Positions 1-7,061 of a stretch of 10,966 nucleotides of DNA are shown piece by piece. The DNA is from Leptolyngbyaceae cyanobacterium CSSed165cm_216 (GTDB lineage: Bacteria > Cyanobacteriota > Cyanobacteriia > Phormidesmidales > Phormidesmidaceae): positions 1-10,966 of the forward strand of contig SLIY01000340.1 of assembly GCA_007135385.1 (NCBI GenBank), in the 5' to 3' direction. Positions within the stretch are counted from its first letter, which is position 1, and every line of letters begins with the position of its first letter. Both the position numbers and the translations under genes were made by a program. The notes under the pieces were generated by a model that did no database searches, was not told the DNA's origin, and was given only the letters and a program-made list of their open reading frames with translations.

Positions 1-56
1 GTTAGCACAGCAACGACTGGGTACTTAATCACAATTGACATCCTTAAACATCCCAT

Positions 57-79
57 TTGCCATCATAGCCAGTTGGCAA
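57..79 (-). terminator. weak hairpin downstream of the glycosyltransferase gene
   Basis: A 6-bp inverted repeat (TTGCCA / TGGCAA, loop of 11) begins 14 bases after the stop codon of the gene at 93-1175, read on the minus strand. The stem is short and no clear U-run follows, so this is only a possible 3'-end structure. Nothing else is recognisable in bases 1-92. Confidence 0.15.
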
Positions 80-92
80 TGGTGGTAGTCGC

Positions 93-1175
93 CTAAGCTG
101 CGCTTAAATAATCGACAATCGCCTGGGCAATGGTCTGGTTGCCGTCTTTGGCCAGTGGGTTAGCTGTGCGGGGGGGCGAGAGCGGCTCTTGCAGAAACCG
201 CCACTGCCCTTGAAAAAAGGCCTCGGGGGTGAGTACCCGATGCCAGCTATGATCCTGCATGGCGTTAACCAGCACAGGACCTTCGGCGAAGGTGTTACGG
301 GTGATAGTGGTAATGGGCAGATCTAAGCAGCAGGCCTCGGCAAAGGTGCTAAAGCCTGGCTTTGATACGACCTGGCTGCACAGGGGCATGACATCCACCG
401 GCCGGAATCCCACCTTGGGCACCTTAAACAAATTGGGCAAATCAGGGGCATTTTGGTCAAAGGTGAGAAATTGCCAGTCAGGGAAAGCCGCTAGTCCGTG
501 GTAGGGAATGGTTTGTAGCCCTAGGCCGCCAAAGGTAAGCAGCACAGTGCGTTCTTGGGGGACGGTCAGATGCCAGCGACGGCGCAAGTCCTCAGGGGCA
601 AATCGGGGGGAACCGCCGGTTAACCCGACGTCCTCGAGGACCGGGAAGGCCGTCATGGGCTCATGGAAGGGGAGGCGAAAGAGGCGATCGCACTGGCTAA
701 AACACCTACCAATCCAGTCGGCGATTGCCACAAATTCGCCCCCCCAATCCCGATAGATAAAGTCCCAGCCAAAGTTGCTGACCATCCAACAGGGCACCCC
801 GGCCCCATGGGCAATCGCTGGGGCTAGGGGGGGAATATCTGCCAGAATTAACGTCACCCCCCGCTGTCTTAGATAAGCCGCCTCGGCTGCCACAATCTGG
901 TCCTGTTGAGCCTGGATATGCTGCAGTTTGGCTAGGGTAGTAGGCAAGTCAAGGGTCAAACTGTCGGGCTGCACCACCCCTAAATCCACCGACACCGGGC
1001 GATACTCAAAGGCGGCGGCTAAATACCCCTGTAACAGCCACTGGGGGGCCGTAGTGGCCATGATGATATCAATCTCGGGGCACAGGGCTTGGACCGTAGC
1101 CGCGATCGCAGCGGTGCGGGTGGCATGGCCAAAACCGTGGTTGGTAATCGAGAGATAGAGGGTGGGACGAGGCAT
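93..1175 (-). CDS. GT-B-fold glycosyltransferase-like protein (MurG/GT1-related), specificity unknown
   Basis: This 360-residue protein has the two-lobed organisation of GT-B glycosyltransferases. The N-terminal lobe opens with a beta strand and a glycine-rich acceptor-side loop, HGFGHATR (residues 13-20), of the kind seen in MurG-like enzymes and in the N-terminal domain of L-arabinokinases. The C-terminal lobe starts with the strand LLTFGGLG (212-219) and carries SKPGFST followed by Glu280 (271-280), the usual nucleotide-sugar donor loop. No signal peptide or membrane span is visible, so it is probably cytosolic or peripheral to the membrane. The ATG at 1175 lies 13 bases from a large hairpin that separates the gene from ftsH. 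The nearest GGAGG is inside that hairpin, 15 bases from the ATG, so there is no well-placed Shine-Dalgarno site. Similar cyanobacterial proteins are usually annotated only as glycosyltransferase family. Donor, acceptor and pathway cannot be deduced from the sequence. The fold assignment is fairly safe. Confidence 0.8.
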   Translation of the reverse strand: MPRPTLYLSITNHGFGHATRTAAIAATVQALCPEIDIIMATTAPQWLLQGYLAAAFEYRPVSVDLGVVQPDSLTLDLPTTLAKLQHIQAQQDQIVAAEAAYLRQRGVTLILADIPPLAPAIAHGAGVPCWMVSNFGWDFIYRDWGGEFVAIADWIGRCFSQCDRLFRLPFHEPMTAFPVLEDVGLTGGSPRFAPEDLRRRWHLTVPQERTVLLTFGGLGLQTIPYHGLAAFPDWQFLTFDQNAPDLPNLFKVPKVGFRPVDVMPLCSQVVSKPGFSTFAEACCLDLPITTITRNTFAEGPVLVNAMQDHSWHRVLTPEAFFQGQWRFLQEPLSPPRTANPLAKDGNQTIAQAIVDYLSAA

Positions 1176-1187
1176 CAGGTTACTACA

Positions 1188-1221
1188 AGACCTCCGAGGT
1201 TTTCAAAAACCTCGGAGGTCT
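1188..1221 (-). terminator. perfect 15-bp-stem hairpin between ftsH and the glycosyltransferase gene
   Basis: Bases 1188-1202 and 1207-1221 are exact reverse complements (arm AGACCTCCGAGGTTT) around a four-base loop. The hairpin begins 18 bases after the ftsH stop codon, where a transcription terminator is expected. Reading leftward, the stem is followed by TTGTAGTAACC, not a U-run, so it is not a textbook intrinsic terminator. It may instead stabilise the ftsH 3' end, act as a dispersed palindromic repeat, or influence translation of the next gene. The structure is certain; its function is not. Confidence 0.55.
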
Positions 1222-1239
1222 GGCTAGGGTCTAAGGGTC

Positions 1240-3126
1240 CTAAAGCTGGGGTGCAAACTGAGGTTTTTCAGGCACAACCGCATATTCCGAGACGATTTGG
1301 CGAAACTCATCGCCATCGATCGTTTCTTTTTCAATTAGCAGATCCACCAACCGGTCGATCACAGCTCGGTTGTCCTGCATGATCCCCTTGGCCTCGTTGT
1401 AGCAATGTTCCACAATCGAGCGCACCTGCTCGTCAATGCGGGATGACACCTCCTCAGAATATTCTGAGCGAGACAGCCAGTCGCGGCCTAGGAAGACCTC
1501 ACCTTGAGAACTTTCCAGGGACAGCGGCCCCAAGTCAGACATGCCAAACCGGGTCACCATCTGGCGAGCCATATTGCTCACCTGCTGTAGGTCGTTACCG
1601 GCCCCGGTCGTGACTTCGGCATCGCCAAAGATCACATCCTCGGCGGCGCGGCCTCCCAATGCTCCAGTGATCCTAGCCATAATTTGGGAGCGGGAAATCA
1701 GCATTTGCTCTTCGCTGGGGGTAAACCAGGTTAACCCTTGGGCCTGACCACGGGGGATCAACGTCACCTTTTGTACCGGATCGTGATCTTTGACCAGGGT
1801 ACCTACCATGGCATGGCCAATTTCGTGGTAAGCAATCAACCGCTTGCTCTTGCTATCCACTAGGGGGGTGCCCTCCATGCCAGCAATCACCCGATCAACA
1901 GCATCATCCACTTCCGCCATGGTGATCGCCTCTTTACGCCGCCGCGCCGTCAGAATCGCGGCTTCGTTCAGCAGGTTGGCCAGATCAGCGCCGGTAAAGC
2001 CGGGGGTGCGGCGAGCAATAGTTTCTAACGAAATATCATCCGACAGCTTTTTGTTGCGGGCGTGCACTTCTAGAATCCCCAGGCGACCCTTGATATCGGG
2101 GGGATCAACCATCACCTGCCGGTCAAAGCGGCCGGGACGCAACAGGGCGGAATCCAGCACGTCAGCTCGGTTGGTGGCAGCAATGATAATAATGCCCGTA
2201 TTGCCCTCAAAGCCATCCATTTCTGTCAGCAACTGGTTCAGGGTCTGCTCCCGCTCATCGTTGCCGCCGCCGATGCCAGCACCCCGCTGACGGCCAACGG
2301 CGTCAATCTCATCAATAAAGATGATGCAGGGGGCATTTTCCTTGGCCTTCTTAAACAGGTCCCGCACCCGAGAGGCCCCCACCCCCACGAACATCTCCAC
2401 AAATTCAGAGCCGGAAATACTGAAGAAAGGAACCCCGGCTTCCCCAGCAATCGCTTTCGCCAACAATGTTTTGCCAGTGCCGGGAGGGCCGACTAAGAGG
2501 ACCCCTTTGGGGATGCGAGCTCCAATAGCCGTAAAGCGCTCAGGCTTTTTCAAAAAGGTAACGACTTCCTGCAACTCTTCTTTGGCTTCGTCGATGCCTG
2601 CGACATCGTCAAACATGATGCCAGTCTTGGCTTCCATCATGAAGCGAGCCTTAGACTTACCAAAGTTCATGGCTTGGCCAGGTCCACCGGCACCACCGGC
2701 AGAACGGCGGAACAAAAAGAACAGACCACCAATCAATAAGAGTGGGAACAACAAATTCCCTAAAGCCCCTACCAAAGCTCCGTCATTACGAGGAGGATGG
2801 GAATCCAAGCTAATATTGGCGTCCCGTAGACGACTGACCAGTTCAGGGGAGCTACCAGGCAGGTCTACCCGCCAGCGCATGACTCGATCGTTCAGCTCTG
2901 GATCTACAGCTTCCACAATGGCGGTACGACCCCCATCGTATAAATCAACAGCAGTGACCCGTCCAGCATCCAGATAGTCTAGAAAGCGGCCATAGGTCAA
3001 GCGGGTATTTGCCGCGTTACGTCCCATATCAGCGGGGGCAGAGGAAAAAGCTCCCTGCCAGAGAAAGAACCCAATCACCAGCAAAGGCAGGGTCCAGAGT
3101 AATACGACTCTCCACGAAAGTTTCAT
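1240..3126 (-). CDS. ftsH: ATP-dependent zinc metalloprotease FtsH (FtsH2-like, thylakoid)
   Basis: This is a membrane-anchored AAA+ protease that unfolds and degrades membrane proteins. In cyanobacteria the FtsH2/FtsH3 hetero-hexamer removes photodamaged D1 during photosystem II repair. The protein has 628 residues, a normal length. Membrane spans lie at about 7-25 and 118-139, with the luminal domain between them. The AAA module has Walker A GPPGTGKT (213-220), Walker B FIDEID (270-275) and the second region of homology around ATNRADVLDSALLRPGRFDR (317-336). The protease domain has HEIGH (434-438) as the zinc site, with Asp512 in GAGNDLQQ as the likely third ligand. The start MKLSWRVVLLW resembles, as I recall it, the N-terminus of Synechocystis FtsH2 (Slr0228). 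I chose the ATG at 3126 because AGAGG (3136-3140) lies 9 bases upstream. A TTG at 3132 would add two residues and leave only 3 bases to that site. All catalytic motifs are intact. The FtsH2 subtype is inferred from remembered similarity. Confidence 0.96.
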   Translation of the reverse strand: MKLSWRVVLLWTLPLLVIGFFLWQGAFSSAPADMGRNAANTRLTYGRFLDYLDAGRVTAVDLYDGGRTAIVEAVDPELNDRVMRWRVDLPGSSPELVSRLRDANISLDSHPPRNDGALVGALGNLLFPLLLIGGLFFLFRRSAGGAGGPGQAMNFGKSKARFMMEAKTGIMFDDVAGIDEAKEELQEVVTFLKKPERFTAIGARIPKGVLLVGPPGTGKTLLAKAIAGEAGVPFFSISGSEFVEMFVGVGASRVRDLFKKAKENAPCIIFIDEIDAVGRQRGAGIGGGNDEREQTLNQLLTEMDGFEGNTGIIIIAATNRADVLDSALLRPGRFDRQVMVDPPDIKGRLGILEVHARNKKLSDDISLETIARRTPGFTGADLANLLNEAAILTARRRKEAITMAEVDDAVDRVIAGMEGTPLVDSKSKRLIAYHEIGHAMVGTLVKDHDPVQKVTLIPRGQAQGLTWFTPSEEQMLISRSQIMARITGALGGRAAEDVIFGDAEVTTGAGNDLQQVSNMARQMVTRFGMSDLGPLSLESSQGEVFLGRDWLSRSEYSEEVSSRIDEQVRSIVEHCYNEAKGIMQDNRAVIDRLVDLLIEKETIDGDEFRQIVSEYAVVPEKPQFAPQL

Positions 3127-3165
3127 AACCAATGGCCTCTATTCACGACGTGCAAAGATGGGTTT

Positions 3166-3194
3166 GCTATAAGATGGCGGGCAAAGGGACCCAA
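3166..3194 (-). promoter_or_regulatory. candidate sigma70-type promoter of ftsH
   Basis: On the minus strand TTGGGT (3189-3194) is followed, after a 17-base spacer, by TATAGC (3166-3171). Both are partial matches to the -35 and -10 consensus at the ideal spacing. Transcription would start near 3158, giving a leader of about 30 bases before the ATG at 3126 that contains the AGAGG ribosome site. A 14-bp tandem repeat sits directly upstream of the -35. The boxes are weak, and other promoters in the interval remain possible. Confidence 0.35.
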
Positions 3195-3199
3195 ACCAT

Positions 3200-3227
3200 C
3201 CGGCTCACTATTTCCGGCTCACTATTT
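3200..3227. repeat. perfect tandem duplication of a 14-bp unit upstream of ftsH
   Basis: The unit CCGGCTCACTATTT occurs twice head to tail with no mismatch (3200-3213 and 3214-3227). On the ftsH-sense strand the unit is AAATAGTGAGCCGG. The repeat ends six bases from the candidate -35 box. Two copies in phase, about 1.3 helical turns apart, could be a double regulator-binding site or a recent replication-slippage duplication. The repeat is certain; any role is inference. Confidence 0.7.
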
Positions 3228-3410
3228 AAACCAGGTTGGCTAAAGCTTGATAGCTTCAGGCATCCAAGTTGGCCTTTGATGGTTCAGACATACGTCTATC
3301 ATGCCTGGAAAACGGCAAAACCACAGTTTTTAATGAGCAGAACCACCTGTCTATCCAAAAATATGAGATGAATCTTTACTTAATGTAACGTAACCTGACG
3401 AACTGAGGCA

Positions 3411-3458
3411 AATTTACCGGCGGAGATCGCCATGAGGGGCGATCTCCGCCGGTAAATT
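3411..3458 (-). terminator. 21-bp perfect-stem hairpin downstream of gltX
   Basis: Bases 3411-3431 and 3438-3458 are exact reverse complements (21 bp, GC-rich centre with AAATT ends) around a six-base loop. It lies 17 bases beyond the gltX stop codon, the expected place for a transcript end. Only three T residues follow on the gltX-sense strand, so the U-tract of a classical intrinsic terminator is missing. It probably forms the gltX 3' end or a 3'-stabilising structure, and it insulates ftsH from gltX transcription. Confidence 0.55.
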
Positions 3459-3475
3459 CTGGTCATCGCCATCCC

Positions 3476-4930
3476 TTAGTCCGCTTTGGCGATCGCTAGG
3501 GCCTGCTGCAGCCGAGGTAGATCAAGCTGGCGTTGGCGTAAAATCAGCCAAGAGTCCATTAGGTCTGGTCCTTGTAGCGCTCCCATCAGGGCAGCTCGCA
3601 GCGACTTCATCACCAATCCTTTCTTCACCCCTTGGGCCTTGGTCACCTGATTCACCACCCCCTTGAGTGCTGCCGGGGTGTCTAAGGGGTCACCAGCGGT
3701 GAGGGCTGACAGAACTGCCGCCATCACATCAGTCACCCCCGGCAGTTGGAGTTGGGCTTTGGCTTCCTCGGTGACGTCGACGGTCTTGGCGACAAAGAAG
3801 CGACTTTGGTCAACCGCATCGGTAAGCCGGGTAAGGCTTGGGCCAATCAGGGCCATTAGGGGCAACAACCAGTCTCGATCGCGGTCTAGATCAACAGCCC
3901 AGTCCGCCGCCTGCAAAAACGGTAGCACCAATTCCAGCAATGCCTCAGGCTCCATACTGTGCAGATACTGGCTATTAAGCCAGTCCAGTTTGTCCCAGTC
4001 AAATTTGGCTCCCGCTTTATTGACGCGATCGAAGCTAAAGGCCTTGGCCGCCTCGGCCAGGGTAAACAGTTCCTGCCCATCGGGGGGCGACCAACCCAGC
4101 AGCGTCATGTAGTTGGCTAGGGCCGGAGCCACAAACCCCATCTTCTGAAAATCGGAAATGGACGTCACCCCGTCCCGCTTGGAAAGTTTCTGACCCGTTT
4201 GGTTGAGAATCAGCGGCGTATGGGCAAATTCAGGCACAGTGGCCCCTAGGGCTTCATAGAGCAAAATTTGCTTGGCCGTATTTGCAATGTGGTCTTCCCC
4301 ACGAATCACATGGGTAATCGCCATATCCACATCATCCACCACCACCGCCAGGTTATAGAGAGGCTGGCCAATGGTGGTCTTGGAAGCAGCCCGGGCAATC
4401 ACCATGTCGCCCCCTAAATCACGGGCCTGCCAAGACATGGAACCCCGGACTAGATCCGTCCAGGTGATGGTGCGACTATCGTCAATTTTGAACCGAATTA
4501 CCGCCGGACGTCCTTCAGCTTCAAAAGTCGCCTGTTGCTCAGGGGTTAAGTCGCGATGGCGGTTATCGTAGCGGGGAGCCTGGCCCTTGGCTTTCATGGC
4601 TGCGCGCATCGCCTCTAGCTCTGCCGGGGTATCGTAGGCTCGGTAGGCTAACCCCTGATCTAACAGAGTCTGGATCGTCTGACGATACAAATCCAGTCGT
4701 TGGGATTGAAAGAATGGACCTTGATCCCAGGTTAACCCTAGCCAAGTTAGTCCCGCTAGGATGTTGTCGGTAAATTCTGACTTCGACCGGTCTTCGTCAG
4801 TATCTTCAACCCGAATAATGAATTGCCCCCCTTGGTGGCGGGCAAATAACCAGTTAAAGACGGCAGTGCGAGCGGTACCAATGTGCAGATTCCCGGTGGG
4901 ACTAGGGGCAATGCGAACGCGGACGGTCAT
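3476..4930 (-). CDS. gltX: glutamyl-tRNA synthetase (class I, non-discriminating type expected)
   Basis: The enzyme charges tRNA-Glu with glutamate, using ATP. In cyanobacteria Glu-tRNA is also the substrate of HemA for 5-aminolevulinate and chlorophyll/haem synthesis, and the enzyme normally also mischarges tRNA-Gln for GatCAB. The 484-residue length is typical. The N-terminus RIAPSPTGNLHIGTARTA carries the class I HIGH motif as HIGT (16-19). VEDTDEDRS follows at 41-49, the catalytic GEDHIANTAKQ at 211-221 and the KMSKS-type loop KLSKR at 248-252. The helical anticodon-binding domain occupies the C-terminal third. The ATG at 4930 gives the canonical N-terminus, so the start is secure although the Shine-Dalgarno site (AGG, about 6 bases upstream) is weak. 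Where many GluRSs have a C-x-C zinc knuckle, this one reads YRAYDT (97-102 region), so the zinc site appears lost. The SemiSWEET gene lies 91 bases upstream on the same strand, and the genes may be co-transcribed. Confidence 0.96.
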   Translation of the reverse strand: MTVRVRIAPSPTGNLHIGTARTAVFNWLFARHQGGQFIIRVEDTDEDRSKSEFTDNILAGLTWLGLTWDQGPFFQSQRLDLYRQTIQTLLDQGLAYRAYDTPAELEAMRAAMKAKGQAPRYDNRHRDLTPEQQATFEAEGRPAVIRFKIDDSRTITWTDLVRGSMSWQARDLGGDMVIARAASKTTIGQPLYNLAVVVDDVDMAITHVIRGEDHIANTAKQILLYEALGATVPEFAHTPLILNQTGQKLSKRDGVTSISDFQKMGFVAPALANYMTLLGWSPPDGQELFTLAEAAKAFSFDRVNKAGAKFDWDKLDWLNSQYLHSMEPEALLELVLPFLQAADWAVDLDRDRDWLLPLMALIGPSLTRLTDAVDQSRFFVAKTVDVTEEAKAQLQLPGVTDVMAAVLSALTAGDPLDTPAALKGVVNQVTKAQGVKKGLVMKSLRAALMGALQGPDLMDSWLILRQRQLDLPRLQQALAIAKAD

Positions 4931-5021
4931 GATGTACCTGCTCTATCGACAAACCTTTATTTTAAAGGCTGGCGAGGTTAGTTTTTGGGGATCAAAGCAA
5001 CTACATAGCCTAAAGCCAACC

Positions 5022-5330
5022 CTAACGCCGCCACCCCCAAGCAAAAATACGGGGACGGTTTTGCAGACGCGGCAGAGCCTCGTAGCTAATTTTTAAGCCT
5101 AAAATAATCGAAGACAGCATCAGCGTCACCAGGTTGGCCATCACTAGCGGGGTGTCGTGCACGGACATGCCATAGACCAGCCAAAGAGAAACGCCAGCAC
5201 AGAGCACTAGCAGCATGGCCCATGACAAACTGTCGGCTGACTTTGTCCGCCAAATTTTGACCACTTGGGGCAGGTAGGCCAAGGTTGTGAGAGCACCGGC
5301 CACCATGCCGAGGATTACTGTGAGATCCAT
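5022..5330 (-). CDS. SemiSWEET / PQ-loop family small membrane transporter
   Basis: This 102-residue protein is a single triple-helix bundle of the MtN3/SemiSWEET (PQ-loop) superfamily. Such half-transporters dimerise to form a facilitative sugar uniporter. Predicted spans lie at about 4-22, 36-54 and 62-80. Family hallmarks are LAYLPQVVKIWRTKSADSLS (18-37), with the PQ turn at 21-22, then SLWLVYG (48-54) and the conserved Asn66 of the third helix. The C-terminal tail is rich in Arg and probably cytosolic. I chose the ATG at 5330 because AGGTGG (5336-5341) lies 5 bases upstream. A GTG at 5339 would fall inside that ribosome site. Upstream is a 213-base gap to the P450 gene, and downstream is gltX on the same strand. 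The family assignment is strong. Sugar as the substrate is inferred from characterised relatives, and some bacterial PQ-loop proteins have no known substrate. Confidence 0.88.
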   Translation of the reverse strand: MDLTVILGMVAGALTTLAYLPQVVKIWRTKSADSLSWAMLLVLCAGVSLWLVYGMSVHDTPLVMANLVTLMLSSIILGLKISYEALPRLQNRPRIFAWGWRR

Positions 5331-5543
5331 TAAAGCCACCTCATGACAATCAAGCGTGGATTTCAGCAGACGTTGAGTTACCTCAGTCAGTTAACCTAAC
5401 ACAACAAAGCCAGACATTTCCTCACATAACTTGAAGTAATTTTGCCTCTTTGTTCCTTGAACCTCAAGAGACTGTAAACAGCCTCGCCTAGGGATGGGTC
5501 ACATTGTTAAGTCTTGTACAGTTTAGTGACTGAAACCCGTGAC
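5331..5543. other. intergenic gap between the P450 3' end and the SemiSWEET gene
   Basis: A 213-base A/T-rich stretch that must carry the P450 3' end and the promoter for SemiSWEET-gltX. I see no strong hairpin with a U-run and no convincing -35/-10 pair. The hexamer GTGACT recurs twice just after the P450 stop (within 5525-5545), and AGTTA-C(C)T recurs near 5374-5396. Both are too short to interpret. Confidence 0.4.
5336..5341 (-). promoter_or_regulatory. ribosome binding site of the SemiSWEET gene
   Basis: AGGTGG on the minus strand, five bases before the ATG at 5330. It decides the start, because the competing upstream GTG codon (5337-5339) is part of this site. Confidence 0.6.
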
Positions 5544-7022
5544 TCACCAATTCACCATCTGCTTAACTGTCCCGGTCACCGCTTCAGTGGCCACAAAGGA
5601 TCCATCCTGTGGATAGGCCACCATCGGTAGCCCCTGCTTTGGCGATAACACAATAAAACCAGCCCGATTGATGCGCGTGTGGGGCCGCAGTTGTAGGCGG
5701 TATCGTTGTAGCAGCATCGCCAGCACCACTTTGATCTCCACCATCGCGAAGGCGGCCCCAATGCAGGTACGCGGCCCGGCACTAAACGGGACGTATTCGT
5801 AGGGACTGGGTTCTATGGAGAACCAACGCTGGGGATCAAAGCGCTCTGGTTCAGGGTATAAGTTTGCCTGGTGATGGGTATGGTATAAGCTGACCATGAT
5901 TTCGGTACCCGCAGGCAGGTCATAGCCCAGCACCTGGGTGGATTGAGCCAGCACCCGACCATTCCAGGGAACGGGGGTAATGATTCGCAAAGACTCTTTG
6001 ACCACTGCATCCAAATAAGGCATTTGCTTTAGCTGGTCTAGGGTGGGGGCAGTCCCCTGCAGCACGGCGGTCAGTTCGCAGAGCAACTTGCTCGCCACCT
6101 GGGGATGTTGAGACAGTAGCATCAGGGTCCAGGTCAGTGCATTGGCGCTGGTTTCATGGCCAGCGGCAAACAGCACGCCAGTGTGGCCTAGGAGCTCCGC
6201 CTGGCTGAGGGTAAGACCGGTCTCGGCATCCCTAGCCTGGAGCAACAGGGCTAGCATGTCGTGGGCTTGGCCCGCTTGCTGACGCTTTTGCACAATTAAC
6301 CTGTCCATTGCCCGCTCGTAGTCATGTATCCGATTCAGAAATCGGTGAAACGGTAGGCCGGGACGGTCATAGGGCAGCATCAGCACCCCCAGGCTGCCTA
6401 GCATCGATAAAATCTGTTGCAGGAGTTGGCCCAGTTCCCCGCCCGATTCGTCCAGGTCGTAGCCAAACAGGGTCTTGGTGGCAACCCTCAGGGTTAGCAG
6501 TCGCATTAGGGTGGCCACGTCGAAGGGCTGATGCAGGGGCACCCGGTCGAGCATCTCGGCCGTAATGGCTACCATGTCATCTCGATAGGCCTCAATTTGC
6601 CGCTGGTGAAAGGCGGGCATCATCAGCCGTCGATGTTGCAAGTGTTGGAGGCCGTTAATGCCAAATAACCCCACGCCAAAATGGTGCAGCCCGGTGGTGC
6701 GATCGCTGCGATTGCGGTAGCGGTGTAGCACCCCAGTCAAGGGAAACTTATGAAAAATATCGTGGTTTAGGGCCACCTGCTTCACCACCTCAGGGCCGCA
6801 GGCGATCACAGTGCCAGGACAATCCAGCAAGGGGGAGTAAAAATTGGTGCCGCCCCTAGCCGCCAGAGAGACGATCGGGCCATGCTGTTGAAACAGTCGA
6901 CCGGCAAACCCCAGGGAATCTTTGGCGTAGTCTATGGTGTTGATCCAGGGGCCAAGGCCAGGGAGGGTGGGGGCAGCGGGTAGTGATGCTGGCCAGGTGG
7001 GGGAGGACAGGGGCGATACCAT
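5544..7022 (-). CDS. cytochrome P450 (CYP110-like)
   Basis: This 492-residue haem-thiolate monooxygenase has all the diagnostic motifs. The I-helix oxygen-activation motif is AAGHETS (286-292), ExxR is ESLR (343-346), and PERF is at 392-395. The haem loop FSAGPRTCIG (413-422) has Cys420 as the axial ligand. The C-helix region HRRLMMPAFH (130-139) resembles the CYP110 family common in filamentous cyanobacteria, but without the usual Trp. There is no N-terminal membrane anchor, only a Pro-rich start (PTWPASLPAAPTLPGLGP), so the protein is probably soluble or peripheral. Characterised CYP110 relatives oxidise fatty acids or terpenes. No terpene synthase or ferredoxin gene lies in this window to indicate a substrate. 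The ATG at 7022 has no convincing Shine-Dalgarno site. It lies 39 bases from the divergent DUF1622 start, so the promoter region is very compressed. The enzyme class is certain, the subfamily likely and the substrate unknown. Confidence 0.95.
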   Translation of the reverse strand: MVSPLSSPTWPASLPAAPTLPGLGPWINTIDYAKDSLGFAGRLFQQHGPIVSLAARGGTNFYSPLLDCPGTVIACGPEVVKQVALNHDIFHKFPLTGVLHRYRNRSDRTTGLHHFGVGLFGINGLQHLQHRRLMMPAFHQRQIEAYRDDMVAITAEMLDRVPLHQPFDVATLMRLLTLRVATKTLFGYDLDESGGELGQLLQQILSMLGSLGVLMLPYDRPGLPFHRFLNRIHDYERAMDRLIVQKRQQAGQAHDMLALLLQARDAETGLTLSQAELLGHTGVLFAAGHETSANALTWTLMLLSQHPQVASKLLCELTAVLQGTAPTLDQLKQMPYLDAVVKESLRIITPVPWNGRVLAQSTQVLGYDLPAGTEIMVSLYHTHHQANLYPEPERFDPQRWFSIEPSPYEYVPFSAGPRTCIGAAFAMVEIKVVLAMLLQRYRLQLRPHTRINRAGFIVLSPKQGLPMVAYPQDGSFVATEAVTGTVKQMVNW

Positions 7023-7061
7023 GGCGAAACGGTACCATATAGGTCAACGTCATCCTAGCGA

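Larger units (their letters stand above)
3127..3475. other. gene-free interval: ftsH promoter/leader and gltX 3' end
   Basis: This 349-base stretch lies between the ftsH start and the gltX stop. It is A/T-richer than the flanking genes. It holds a candidate ftsH promoter, a perfect 14-bp tandem duplication and a large hairpin (each listed separately). The motif GTCTATC occurs twice (3294-3300, 3349-3355), the first copy inside AGACATACGTCT, whose AGAC and GTCT ends are complementary. A 79-codon open frame on the plus strand (3132-3371) has no Shine-Dalgarno site and does not resemble a protein. I see no tRNA or known riboswitch. Confidence 0.6.

Noticed and set aside
3132..3371. 79-codon open frame on the plus strand upstream of ftsH
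   Set aside because: It starts inside the ftsH 5' end, has no Shine-Dalgarno site, shows no family resemblance and covers the candidate ftsH promoter and tandem repeat.
4962..4977. CCTTTA/TAAAGG hairpin upstream of gltX as a terminator or promoter
   Set aside because: The stem is six A/T-rich pairs with a three-base loop. It has no U-run of note, and the TAAAAT inside it has no -35 partner at suitable spacing.
4761..5096. 111-codon plus-strand frame across the gltX start and the SemiSWEET end
   Set aside because: It is antisense to two well-supported genes and has no protein-like pattern.
5417..5430. Yfr1-like small RNA core (TTTCCTCACAT)
   Set aside because: It only partly matches the conserved ACTCCTCACAC core as I recall it, and no flanking pair of stem-loops is visible.
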